Assembly: GCF_035918235.1 (NCBI RefSeq)
Contig: NZ_CP109485.1
Location: 6,797,001-6,861,000 of the forward strand
Direction: 5' to 3'
DNA: 64,000 nucleotides
Source of the DNA: Streptomyces sp. NBC_01445
GTDB lineage: Bacteria; Actinomycetota; Actinomycetes; Streptomycetales; Streptomycetaceae
Shown here: piece by piece, positions 16,682-25,350 of the stretch
Layout: every line of letters begins with the position of its first letter
How positions within the stretch are numbered: the stretch's first letter is position 1
Notes under the pieces: generated by a model
The model's database searches: none
What the model saw: the letters and a program-made list of their open reading frames with translations, nothing else
Told to the model about the DNA's origin: nothing
Program-made: the position numbers and the translations under genes

Positions 16682-17290
16682 TCAGCCGGTGAGTGTCCAG
16701 CGCTGGAGCAGTCCGTAGGTGAACTCCGCTTTGACCTCTCGAGGCGTCCCCTCCGTGTCCGGCGCCGTGAAGGCGAGGCCCCAGCGCGTGGGCGCCGAGC
16801 CCTCCAGCGGCCGGGCCGGAGGGAACGCATCGGACACCTCGTCCACGGTGCAGGACCAGGGCACGAGGTCGTCGAGGGTGCGGAGCGCGGGCGCGGGTGC
16901 GCCGGGGGCCCGCACCAGCCACTCGTTCCACACCGCGCCGTTCGGGCCGGCCAGCGCCTCGAAGAGCAGACCGGGCCAGAGCGGCACGCTCCATTGCAGG
17001 GCCTCGCACGTCAGGTCGCCGATGTGCCGCGTGACGGTGTGCTCGGGGGCGCCGAGGAGCGAGCGGTGCATGGACCGTGTGGTGAGCGGGCCTCTCACAT
17101 GGCGCCTGGCCTGGTAGCGGCGGTTCGCCTCCCGCATCTGCGCCACCGTCGCGCCGAGCTGCCGGCGCGCGTCCTCCACGAGGTCCGGGTTGTGGTCCGC
17201 CATGCGGCGCAGCAGGACCAGCTGGAAGTCGGTGACCGTGAAGGGCTCGCCGGTGGGGGCGGGCGTGCGTCGCGCTGACATACGGTCCAT
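16682..17290 (-). CDS. Conserved hypothetical protein
   Basis: The 202-residue protein has no signal peptide, membrane segment or motif that I recognise. It has a helical N-terminal half rich in Arg/Leu and a Trp-containing C-terminal half. Its codon use is like its neighbours, so it is a genuine gene. It is the last gene of the leftward glycan operon, 23 bp after the Trm112-like gene, and may be read through from it. Two starts, ATG 17290 and ATG 17281, are possible and neither has a convincing ribosome site. A short GCCCCG-CAA-CGGGGT hairpin lies between this gene's stop and the convergent GntR gene. Function unknown. Confidence 0.7.
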   Translation of the reverse strand: MDRMSARRTPAPTGEPFTVTDFQLVLLRRMADHNPDLVEDARRQLGATVAQMREANRRYQARRHVRGPLTTRSMHRSLLGAPEHTVTRHIGDLTCEALQWSVPLWPGLLFEALAGPNGAVWNEWLVRAPGAPAPALRTLDDLVPWSCTVDEVSDAFPPARPLEGSAPTRWGLAFTAPDTEGTPREVKAEFTYGLLQRWTLTG

Positions 17291-17313
17291 GGTCGCGCAC
17301 GGCGGCCGCGCCG

Positions 17314-17544
17314 TCAGGGCGACATCCGATCGAGCAGCCGCTCGTGCTCGTCCTCCGGGACCTGCTCGCCCGACGAGGGCAGGAGTTGGGGGATGCCGTC
17401 GACGATCGGGTAGCGGCGCCGCAGCCGGGGGTTGTAGAGCGCCTCGACCGACAGAAGGGCGTCCTCCTCGGGCGGGAGGAGGTGCAGCGGGCCCTTGTCG
17501 AGCGGGCAGGCCAGGATCCTCAGCAGCGGGTCATCGGGCTTCAC
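17314..17544 (-). CDS. Trm112-family small protein
   Basis: The 76-residue protein has the Trm112 layout: a LLRILACPLDKGPL start, a central NPRLRRRYPIVDGIPQLLP strand block and a charged tail. Bacterial Trm112 proteins are small partners or stabilisers of methyltransferases and often bind zinc through Cys pairs; here only one Cys is present (CPLD in place of CPxC), so metal binding may be lost. The GTG at 17544 overlaps the end of the DMT transporter gene by 14 bp. Two SAM methyltransferases are encoded in the same operon and are natural partner candidates. Confidence 0.8.
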   Translation of the reverse strand: MKPDDPLLRILACPLDKGPLHLLPPEEDALLSVEALYNPRLRRRYPIVDGIPQLLPSSGEQVPEDEHERLLDRMSP

Positions 17545-18478
17545 GGTCGGCCAACTCCTTGGCGGGCGAGGGTGTGTGGGGCGGCGGGTCGTCGTGCTTC
17601 GGCATGAGGAGCAGTACGGACACGGCGAGGAGCGTGCCGGTCAGGCGCAGCGCGAGCGCCACCGGTTCGCGCGGCAGTGACTCGCCGAACGCGAGCGTGC
17701 CGAGCACGGCCGTGAACAGGCACGTCACCGTCGAGCACACCGGCACGATCAGCGAGGCGCGGCACCGCTGGAGCGCCGCCTGCGACATGACGAGCCCGAA
17801 CCCGCCCGTGCACAGCAGGAGATAGGGGTAGGGCGAGGTCAGCAGGTGCAGCGCGGCAGCGCCGAGCCGGTCCGTGGTCAGATACCCGGCGACCCCCTTG
17901 ATGGCCAGCGAGCTCACGCCGTAGAGCAGGCCCACCGCGACCCCGTACTCGACGCCGGTCGTCGGGAGGCGGTGCCGGCGGCGCGTCCTGCGCTCGGCGA
18001 GGCCGTACAGGAGGAGCCCCGCCGCGAGCGTCGGCACACACACCCCGAGGATCAGCGCGGCGGGCGCGCCCTTGCTGACCGTGTCGCTGCCCTGGCGCAG
18101 GGACAGGACGACCATGAGGAGCGCGGCGAGGATCGCCCCGATCGCGTACCGCTCCCGGCCCGTCGTCCGCTCCCCGAGGAGCGCCGAGGACAGGAGCAGC
18201 AGGAGGACGAGGCCGGAGACGAAGATGGCCTGCGCGGCGGCGATGGGAAGCGTTCTGTAGACGGCGAGCTGGGCCCCGAACCCGGCGGCCAGGGCCAGGG
18301 AGCCGCCGAGCCAGAGGGGACTGCCGGCGACGAGGCGCACCAGACGGGCCGGGCGGCGCACGCTGATCTGCGGCAGTGCGGCGAGCGCCCGCTTCTCCAG
18401 GACGAACCCGGTGCTGTAGAGGACGTTCGCGAGGAGCGCCGCGCCGACGCCCCACCACATGGCGGTCATCCCGCTCAC
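17531..18478 (-). CDS. DMT/EamA-type membrane transporter
   Basis: The 315-residue protein has about nine to ten hydrophobic helices arranged in two repeats, as in the drug/metabolite transporter superfamily. Helix 1 includes GAALLANVLYSTGFVLEKRA, a form seen in actinobacterial DMT proteins near glycan genes. The C-terminal tail is charged and cytoplasmic. The GTG at 18478 overlaps the methyltransferase stop (GTGA). Inside this operon it may move a lipid-linked or nucleotide precursor across the membrane; the substrate cannot be read from sequence. Confidence 0.85.
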   Translation of the reverse strand: MSGMTAMWWGVGAALLANVLYSTGFVLEKRALAALPQISVRRPARLVRLVAGSPLWLGGSLALAAGFGAQLAVYRTLPIAAAQAIFVSGLVLLLLLSSALLGERTTGRERYAIGAILAALLMVVLSLRQGSDTVSKGAPAALILGVCVPTLAAGLLLYGLAERRTRRRHRLPTTGVEYGVAVGLLYGVSSLAIKGVAGYLTTDRLGAAALHLLTSPYPYLLLCTGGFGLVMSQAALQRCRASLIVPVCSTVTCLFTAVLGTLAFGESLPREPVALALRLTGTLLAVSVLLLMPKHDDPPPHTPSPAKELADREAR

Positions 18479-19206
18479 GTCTTCCTGGCGTGCAGCAGGA
18501 GAATCGACGAGAGGGAAGGGGCCGCGCAGGCGAGTCGGTCCAGGGGACGCAGCGGGCGCGGCACCCCGTGGAAGGGCGCGCCCGTGACCCGTACGACGTC
18601 GAAGCCCGCCGCCGCCACGAACGACCGCAGAGCGCGGGCCGTGTACAGACGCAGATGGCCCACGACCTCGCTGCCCGGGCGGCCGTGCACGGCGCGCAGG
18701 CTGACCTCGGAGAAGACGGGCTGCACACCGGTGAGGAGCAGGGCGCGGTTGTACCAGGCGGCGAGGTTCGGCGTGGACAGCATGAGATGGCCGCCGGGGC
18801 GCAGGATCCGGCGGATCTCGTCGAGCGCGGCATCGGGGTCGACGAGGTGCTCGATCACCTCGCTGAACAGGACGGCGTCGGCGGAGCCCGCCGCGAACGG
18901 CAGCCCGCTCGCGGTGAGTTCACCTCGCACCACGTCCGGGATCCGGGCTCTGGCCCGCTTGAGGGCGTCCTGCGACCAGTCGACGCCGACGATGCGGTGG
19001 CCCGCGAGGAGCGGCGCCGCGGTGGCCGCCGCCTGCCCGTCGCCGCAGCCGATGTCGACGACCGTGGCGGGGAAGGGCGCGGGTCTGCCGAGGGCGGTGG
19101 CGAGCGCGCGGGCCTGGCGGTGGGAGCGCTGTTCGCCGGAGGCGACCGGGGTCGCCGGGTCCTCGTAGAAGTCCCGCAGCCCCGGCGGGGCGGACGTGGT
19201 GGTCAT
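18475..19206 (-). CDS. Class I SAM-dependent methyltransferase
   Basis: The 243-residue enzyme has the Rossmann motif I VVDIGCGDGQAA, an acidic residue ending strand 2 (VGVDWSQ), and the FSEVIEHL block of the Methyltransf_11 type. The C-terminal half is variable and probably binds the acceptor. It overlaps both neighbours by 4 bp (ATGA at the start, GTGA at the end). Its place between an acyltransferase and a transporter suggests methylation of a surface glycan or lipid rather than a general metabolite. Confidence 0.88.
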   Translation of the reverse strand: MTTTSAPPGLRDFYEDPATPVASGEQRSHRQARALATALGRPAPFPATVVDIGCGDGQAAATAAPLLAGHRIVGVDWSQDALKRARARIPDVVRGELTASGLPFAAGSADAVLFSEVIEHLVDPDAALDEIRRILRPGGHLMLSTPNLAAWYNRALLLTGVQPVFSEVSLRAVHGRPGSEVVGHLRLYTARALRSFVAAAGFDVVRVTGAPFHGVPRPLRPLDRLACAAPSLSSILLLHARKT

Positions 19207-20501
19207 GGCGTCGCCTCCTGCGTCGCGTGCAGGTAGTGCTCGAACAGGTCAAGCAGCCGGTCGCCGTCGCCCGGTCCGAGCAGGGCGCGCGACCAGCGCA
19301 GCGCGAGGTGCAGCCGGCCCGCCGTGGACGCGGTCGTCACGGTCAGGCCGCGCGGCATGCGCGCGGGGGCCGAGAACCAGACGGCGTGGGCGCGGCCAGC
19401 GTCGCCGAAGTCGAGCGGGTAGGGGACGCGGCCGATGTTGCTGAGCAGCGTGGTCGACGTCCAGGGTGCGGCGGCCCTGCGCAGCCCGCGCGTGACCGCG
19501 GCGCGCCAGGCGACCGGGGCGAGCGGAGCGGTGAGGAGGGCGGCGCCGTGGCCGAGCTGGGGACGGTCGAGGGCCTTGAGCGCGCGGGTGCGGACCGAGG
19601 TGCGGTGCAGCAGGAGCGGAATGCCCGTAGGGGTCAACTCCTGTGGTTCGAAGGTGACTTCGACGAGCCGGGTGCCGTTGCCGATCGGCATGTCCGCGCC
19701 CCGGGGCCGGTCGTCCACCGGCATCGTGATGCGCAGGGGGCGCGGGCGCGCGCCGTGCTCCCTGTTCCAGTGCGTGATCATCAGGGCGGTGGCGGCCATG
19801 AGCTGGTCGTTGACGGTGTACGGGGCGCCGGCGGGCCGGTGCGGCACGGGCAGGTCCGCGACCAGGAGGCCGTTGCCGGGCGAGAGGGCCGGCGAGGGAT
19901 CGGGGGTGCCGGGGGCGACGCGGGCGGGCGGGGTCCACGGCGAGGGCCCGCGCAGGGCGGGCCCCGGCGCCCCGGGCGGCGCCCTGTGTGGCGCAGGCGC
20001 GCCGGGGGCGTCGTCGTGACCCCCGTAGATCTCGGCCGCCGTCGCGAGAACGCGCAGACAGGCCGGGCCGTCCAGCGCGGTGTGGTTGATGGTGAGGAAG
20101 AGGACCGCGGCGCCGTCCTCCCGCTCCCGCACGACCTCCAGGCGGATCGGCGGCGACGCGGTCAGCGGCGGGGCGTGCGTCAGCGCACGCGTCCTCGCGT
20201 CCTTGAGTGCGTCCGGCCCCGGCGGCGGGAAGACGACCACGTCCACATCGGGGTCACGGGTCAGCTCCCACTCGTAGCGCCGCCGGTACCAGGGGCCCGC
20301 CGCCTCCCGCATCAGGATGCGCGGATGGCGGCGCAGCGCCTCGGCGAACGCGGCCTTCAGGCGTGCGGGGTCCGGAGCGCCCGGCAGGTGGACCTCGATG
20401 TGGACGGTCTCCGGCTCCTCGTCCTGGAGACAGTGCCGGGCGACCTCGTCGACCACGGGGAACGGGACGCGCCGCGGCGCGGGCGGGGCCGGAACGCTCA
20501 T
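19203..20501 (-). CDS. Condensation-fold acyltransferase (PapA/WS-DGAT-like)
   Basis: The 432-residue protein matches the condensation/acyltransferase fold: it carries the catalytic HxxxDG as HTALDG inside LTINHTALDG, and a later NIGRVPYPLDFGD segment typical of the DFGWG-equivalent region. There is no carrier or adenylation domain, so it is a free-standing transferase like PapA enzymes that acylate glycolipids. It is translationally coupled to the AftD-like gene by ATGA. I infer that it adds an acyl group to the glycan or lipid built by this operon; donor and acceptor are unknown. Confidence 0.8.
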   Translation of the reverse strand: MSVPAPPAPRRVPFPVVDEVARHCLQDEEPETVHIEVHLPGAPDPARLKAAFAEALRRHPRILMREAAGPWYRRRYEWELTRDPDVDVVVFPPPGPDALKDARTRALTHAPPLTASPPIRLEVVREREDGAAVLFLTINHTALDGPACLRVLATAAEIYGGHDDAPGAPAPHRAPPGAPGPALRGPSPWTPPARVAPGTPDPSPALSPGNGLLVADLPVPHRPAGAPYTVNDQLMAATALMITHWNREHGARPRPLRITMPVDDRPRGADMPIGNGTRLVEVTFEPQELTPTGIPLLLHRTSVRTRALKALDRPQLGHGAALLTAPLAPVAWRAAVTRGLRRAAAPWTSTTLLSNIGRVPYPLDFGDAGRAHAVWFSAPARMPRGLTVTTASTAGRLHLALRWSRALLGPGDGDRLLDLFEHYLHATQEATP

Positions 20502-23500
20502 GCTTCGCCTTCCTGCGACGGGCCGGCCACGGTGTCCGGCGGCCTGCGGGTGGTCGCCAGCGCCGCGAACAGGGCGATCAGCGCGAGGAGTTGGGCCACC
20601 GGGCCGAACGCGCCCGCGGACGACCGGGACGGCTCCCCGGCACCCACCGCGGCGGCGACCCCCGCGCCCGCCATCGCCAGGAACGCGATCGGGACGAGGA
20701 GTGCGTGCCGCCGCCACGCCACGAGCGCGAGCGCCGGGACGAGCAGCGCGAGCGGGCCCGCGATCACCGCGCCGACGAGGGTGAGCGCCACCGTGCCGAG
20801 CAGCAGCCCGGGCGGCGGGGCGGGCGGCGTCACATCTGTGGACGTGGCGCGCCGCCGGAACAGGGCGATCCCGGCCAGCGCGAGCACGCCCGCGGCCCCG
20901 CCGAACAGCCCGGCCTCGTACGTCCGCGCCGGCTCGTAACTCAGCTTCACGGTGCCGCCGGCGCCCTGGGGAACGAGGAAGCCCTGCTGCCAGCCGTCCA
21001 GGCGCAACGGCGTCAGCTCCTTGCCGTCGAGGGTCGCCTTCCAGCCGTCGTTCACGTTCTCGTACGTCGTCAGATAGGTGGCGGGGCCGGAGCCGACGGC
21101 CACCTCCTTGCGGTCGCCGAGCCAGTCGCGGACACGCAGATCGCGGTCGGCGGGCGGGGTGGTGGAGGGCGCGTCGGTGCGGGTGAGGGTGGAGTCGGTG
21201 AGACGGAGGGGGCCCTTGTTCTGCGGTGTCTCCAGGGTGTGGGTGCCGGCCGGGAGTTCGAGCGACGCGGGGGTTTTCCCGCACAGGGTGACGGTGATCG
21301 GGCGGCGCTCCACCAGGTCCCTGACCGATCCCTGCGCGCGCGTCGCGTACCGCGTCCCGTCGACGGTGACCTCGGGTCCCTTGCCGCAGGACAGACTGAA
21401 CGTGCGGGTCGGGGACGGCTGCGGGGTGCGGTACCGGTCGAGCGCCGGGAGGTACGCCTCGGTCAGCCCCACCGGCAGTTGCAGATCGGCGTCCGCCACC
21501 GGGTTGTGGACGGTGAGGGGCGCCGTCGCGGTGACGGTGATGTCCAGTCGGTCCGTGGTGATCGGGTCGAAGCGGGCCACGCCGTTCTCGTCGACACCCG
21601 CCACCGCCGCCCCGTCCGGCGAACTGATCTCGATCTTCTCGGGCCGGGTGGACAGGCCGCCCGCGGCGGCGAGTACGACCTCTCCCACCGGCTGCTTGTC
21701 CGGCCAGCGCAGATGGATGGTGGGCCGGTCGCCCGCGATCCACGCCGTGGTCAGGTCGCCGTCCGTGAGGTTGCGCGCCGACAGATCGCCGCCGAGCGTG
21801 GACGTGGAGTCCGCGGTGGCCGTGATGCGGCGGCGCTGATCGGGCGCCACGTCGTAGAGGAGCTTGTCGAACGCGTCGCCCGGAACGGGCCGCGCGCTCG
21901 CCTTGAGGGTGTACGTGCCGCCTTCGGCGGTCGTGAAGCGGCGCCCGAGGTTCGGCTCATCGGTGGTCGCGTGGAAGCTGAACTGCTGGGCGTCCGTGGA
22001 GTCCTGGGGCAGCCGAAGGAGCCGGGTCACCTGAACGCCCGGGATGTCGACGCCCGAGAAGCCCGCGCCCGCGAGCCCCGTGTGTCCCGCCTGCGCGTCC
22101 AGGATCGTGATCCGCAGCCAACTGCTGTTTCCCTCAGGTGCCTTGACGGTCTGGCGCCTGCCGTTCGCCTGAAGAGTGGAGGTGGCCGAGCCCGCTTCCG
22201 TCTGTACGCGGATCCGGGTCGGCGCGGCCCGGACTCCCTCCTGCGGCAGGGGAGTCACCTGGAGCGTGCCGGGCACGGGTGTCTTCGCGGAGAACGCGAT
22301 CCGCAGCCACTGCCCGTCGGGCGTGCCCGGTGTGCCCTCCGCCCACGCCGTGTCCGGGTCCCCGTCGAACGCGTTCACCGGGTCGTACTGCGGCAGGTGG
22401 AACAGCCAGTTCCCGCTCGACGACGCCGTGACCTGCGCGGCGCCGCGCAGCACGGCGGTCGTCTGATGGCGGATCCCCTCGCCCGGCAGGATCTGCCGCG
22501 GCTTCGCCCCCGGGTCCTGTGTGCTGCCCGGGGAGTTCCGTTCGGTCGGCGTGTACGTGTACGAGGTGTTGGAGCCGACCAGACCGAAGCGGGTGTCCGC
22601 GCGGCGGAGGCCGTCACCGGCCGTGCGCAGCGCGGGCGTGCCGATGCCCGGGTGGTTGTCGCCGGCCAGGACGGTGGGCCGGCCGCGCATCCCGGGGTCG
22701 GCGGACAGCGGCAGGAGCGCCTCGGGGCCGCCGCTGACCTCCGCCGTGCCGGAGACCGGCAGCAGGGCTGCCTGCCCGGGGCGCCGAGCGGAGCCGGGTG
22801 CGTAGATCTCCACCGCCCGCAGGCGCGGATAGAGCCCCTCGACCTGGAGTGGCGTGCCCTCGGCGATGCGCCCGCCGGTCGTGACGGGCCCGAACCCGGT
22901 GACGCGCCGGTACCCGGACTCCTCCAGGGTGCGCTTGACGGTCGCCGTCGGTACGTAGCCCAGCTGGTCGGGGTCGAGGTCGTTGCGGACGACGACGTAG
23001 TGCAGGCCCGCCCTGCCCAAATAGTCCTGGAGGCCGGGGACTTCACCTCCGGTGGTCAGGGCCTGCTCGACGGCGTCGAGGGCGCGGCGGTTGCCGGGTG
23101 TGCCGAACGGGACGTAGTCGCGCTGCGCCCAGCGCGAGTCGGCGAGGACGTCGAGGGGCTGGTCGATGGGGGAGCCCCAGGTGTAGATGCCGTGCGCGGT
23201 GGCGGGCACGACGAGGGCGCGCGAGTCGGGCGAGTTCTTCTTCAGCCAGTGCGCGGTCGTGTCCCAGTACGCGGGCAGGGAGCGGAACGAACCCGGTTGC
23301 AGGATCGAGCCGTTGAGGTAGGGCCAGGTGAGTCCCGGCAGGATGAGCACCGCCGCCACGAGCGGCGCGTACCGGCGGTGGCGCAGGGGGCGGGCGCCGC
23401 GCGGCTCGGCCGCGACCGCCGTCACATGCATCAGCCCGAAGGCGAGGGCGAGCCCCAGGCCGGTCTGGAACTTGTAGATGTTGCGGAACGGGACCAGGCC

Positions 23501-24604
23501 GCCGTTCAGCCAGGACTGCACCGTGGAGTGGAAAGGTGCGCCGAGCGCACCGCCGTAGCCCGCGAGCGTGATCAGCGCGACCGTGAGGACCGTCAGGACG
23601 AGCCAGCGGCGTTCCGGCAGATCGCGGCGGGCGAGCCCCGCGAACCCGAAGGCCGCCGCGAGCGCCGAGCCGACGACGGTCACGGCCGCCGTCGCCACCG
23701 TCCATCCGGCCGGCAGCCAGGCCTCGCCGAAGTGCAGATACGCCACCCAGTTCCCGGCGCCGCGCAGGGACTCGGCGGCCGACATGGTGCTCGTCGTGGT
23801 CTGCGAAGTCTCCACGTACGGAAGGAAGTTCTCGCCGTAGACGCCCAGGAGGAGGAGCGGCAGGATCCACCAGGCCGTCGCGAGGATCACCGACGGGGTC
23901 CACCACGCGATCAGCTTGCGGCGGCGCGGGCCCGGCGGGCGGGACAGGAGGTAGAGGCCCACCGGGAGGAGGGAGGCGAGCGTGGCCGCCGCGTTCACCC
24001 CGCCCATGAACGGGATGAGGAGCGCCGAGCGCGTCGCCGCGACGCGCGCGCTCGTACGGTCGTTCGTGAGCGGCAGCAGCACCCACGGCAGGAACGCGCC
24101 CGGCAGGACGGCCGCCGACGTCGAGCCGACGACGATCGTGAACGCCGGCCACAGCGCGTACGCCACCGCGCCGAGCAGCCGGGTGCGCGGGCTGCCGATC
24201 TTCAGGCGCTCCGCGAGGCGCAGGGCGCCCCAGAACGCCACGGTCACGATGATCGACAGCCACAGCCGCTCCGCCAGCCACACCGGCAGATGCGTCAGGC
24301 GCGCGAGCCCGTAGTAGGGCAGCATCGGGAACGAGTAGCCCACGTACTGGTCGAAGATCCCGCCGAAGCCCGCCCGGTCGTGCCACAGGTCGCCCAGGTC
24401 CGTGAGGAACTTCCACGGGTCGAGCGCGACGCCCAGCTTCGTGTCGAACGTCGTGCGCCCGGGCGACACCGCCACGAACAGCACGAACACCGTGGCCCAG
24501 AAGGCCAGCAGCCAGCGCCGCGAGCGCGGCCCCCGCCCGTGTCCCGGCCGGGAGGGGGCGGGGCGGGCCGCTGCCGGGGGCGGCGCCTGGACCGTGCTCG
24601 TCAT
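20498..24604 (-). CDS. aftD: AftD-like alpha-(1->3)-arabinofuranosyltransferase (DUF3367)
   Basis: The 1368-residue membrane glycosyltransferase has a GT-C fold: a first helix, then an extracytoplasmic loop with an acidic TTFDTKL site, and about a dozen further helices to residue ~450. The long exterior part contains two F5/8-type C carbohydrate-binding modules (about 720-800 and 935-1010, AFDGDPDTAW and LTDGDLTTAW), and the C-terminus returns to the membrane. AftD branches arabinan in mycolate bacteria using decaprenyl-phosphoarabinose. ATGA overlaps join it to both neighbours; a DUF2613 gene, the AftD neighbour of mycobacteria, lies 3.4 kb away. Because Streptomyces has no mycolyl-arabinogalactan, the acceptor here must be another glycan. 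A GTG at 24613 is an alternative start. Confidence 0.88.
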   Translation of the reverse strand: MTSTVQAPPPAAARPAPSRPGHGRGPRSRRWLLAFWATVFVLFVAVSPGRTTFDTKLGVALDPWKFLTDLGDLWHDRAGFGGIFDQYVGYSFPMLPYYGLARLTHLPVWLAERLWLSIIVTVAFWGALRLAERLKIGSPRTRLLGAVAYALWPAFTIVVGSTSAAVLPGAFLPWVLLPLTNDRTSARVAATRSALLIPFMGGVNAAATLASLLPVGLYLLSRPPGPRRRKLIAWWTPSVILATAWWILPLLLLGVYGENFLPYVETSQTTTSTMSAAESLRGAGNWVAYLHFGEAWLPAGWTVATAAVTVVGSALAAAFGFAGLARRDLPERRWLVLTVLTVALITLAGYGGALGAPFHSTVQSWLNGGLVPFRNIYKFQTGLGLALAFGLMHVTAVAAEPRGARPLRHRRYAPLVAAVLILPGLTWPYLNGSILQPGSFRSLPAYWDTTAHWLKKNSPDSRALVVPATAHGIYTWGSPIDQPLDVLADSRWAQRDYVPFGTPGNRRALDAVEQALTTGGEVPGLQDYLGRAGLHYVVVRNDLDPDQLGYVPTATVKRTLEESGYRRVTGFGPVTTGGRIAEGTPLQVEGLYPRLRAVEIYAPGSARRPGQAALLPVSGTAEVSGGPEALLPLSADPGMRGRPTVLAGDNHPGIGTPALRTAGDGLRRADTRFGLVGSNTSYTYTPTERNSPGSTQDPGAKPRQILPGEGIRHQTTAVLRGAAQVTASSSGNWLFHLPQYDPVNAFDGDPDTAWAEGTPGTPDGQWLRIAFSAKTPVPGTLQVTPLPQEGVRAAPTRIRVQTEAGSATSTLQANGRRQTVKAPEGNSSWLRITILDAQAGHTGLAGAGFSGVDIPGVQVTRLLRLPQDSTDAQQFSFHATTDEPNLGRRFTTAEGGTYTLKASARPVPGDAFDKLLYDVAPDQRRRITATADSTSTLGGDLSARNLTDGDLTTAWIAGDRPTIHLRWPDKQPVGEVVLAAAGGLSTRPEKIEISSPDGAAVAGVDENGVARFDPITTDRLDITVTATAPLTVHNPVADADLQLPVGLTEAYLPALDRYRTPQPSPTRTFSLSCGKGPEVTVDGTRYATRAQGSVRDLVERRPITVTLCGKTPASLELPAGTHTLETPQNKGPLRLTDSTLTRTDAPSTTPPADRDLRVRDWLGDRKEVAVGSGPATYLTTYENVNDGWKATLDGKELTPLRLDGWQQGFLVPQGAGGTVKLSYEPARTYEAGLFGGAAGVLALAGIALFRRRATSTDVTPPAPPPGLLLGTVALTLVGAVIAGPLALLVPALALVAWRRHALLVPIAFLAMAGAGVAAAVGAGEPSRSSAGAFGPVAQLLALIALFAALATTRRPPDTVAGPSQEGEA

Positions 24605-25350
24605 GGAGAACACCGCCGGAGGATGAGGAGGAGGTTCCAGGTGGCGAACTCGCGCACCCCCGGCACCTTCGCGACGGTCGCCGCGAGGAACGGCCAGTAG
24701 CGGGAGCGCGCGGAGACGACGGTGATGTCGTCACGGGCCCTGACCTGGCGCAGCGTCGGGCCGATGTGATGCGCGAAGAGGTTCTCGCCGAGCGTGTGCT
24801 TGGGCGGCCTGCCCGTGCGCCGCTGATAGCGGGCGCCGGCCCGGTCGGCGCCCAGGTAGTGCCAGGGCGCCCACTCGTGACCGCCCCAGGGGGACAGCCA
24901 GTTGGTGAACGAGAGATAGACGATCCCGCCGGGCCGCGTCACGCGGACCAGCTCGCTGAGAAATGTCTGCGGGTCATCCACGTGTTCCAGGACGTTCGAG
25001 GAGAACGTGACGTCGGCCGCGCCCTCCGCGAGCGGCAGCAGATAGCCGTCCGCGACGACCGCGGGAGCGGACGGCCGCTCGCCCAGCTCCCTTGCGTCGG
25101 GCTCGAAGAGGAAGCCGTGTGCGCCGCGCCGCCGGAACTCCCGCGTGAAGTAGCCGGACCCGCCGCCCACATCGACGACGACTTTTCCGCGTACGTCGCC
25201 GCAGACCGCCTCGACCTGGTCGGCGGCGTCGCGGGCCAGCAGGGAGTAGCAGGCCTCGGGGTCCTGCTGTTCGCGCAGGAACGCGCGGAACAGGGCGAGC
25301 GAGCGGCGCAGCGACGGGTCGGGCGGGGAGGTCCGTTTCGAGTGCGTCAT
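24601..25350 (-). CDS. Class I SAM-dependent methyltransferase
   Basis: This 249-residue enzyme has motif I VVVDVGGGSGYF, an acidic strand-2 end (LFEPDARE) and the FSSNVLEHV block, and then an aromatic-rich SFTNWLSPWGGHEW segment that likely forms the acceptor pocket. It differs from the other methyltransferase in the operon, so two modifications are probable. ATG 25350 overlaps the end of the GT4 gene and its own stop overlaps the AftD-like start. Similar methyltransferases next to glycosyltransferases in actinobacteria modify surface sugars; that role is inferred. Confidence 0.88.
   Translation of the reverse strand: MTHSKRTSPPDPSLRRSLALFRAFLREQQDPEACYSLLARDAADQVEAVCGDVRGKVVVDVGGGSGYFTREFRRRGAHGFLFEPDARELGERPSAPAVVADGYLLPLAEGAADVTFSSNVLEHVDDPQTFLSELVRVTRPGGIVYLSFTNWLSPWGGHEWAPWHYLGADRAGARYQRRTGRPPKHTLGENLFAHHIGPTLRQVRARDDITVVSARSRYWPFLAATVAKVPGVREFATWNLLLILRRCSP

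Noticed and set aside
20207..24700. 1497-codon plus-strand ORF opposite the AftD-like gene
   Set aside because: Highly charged low-complexity product without motifs; the minus frame has membrane helices and carbohydrate-binding modules.
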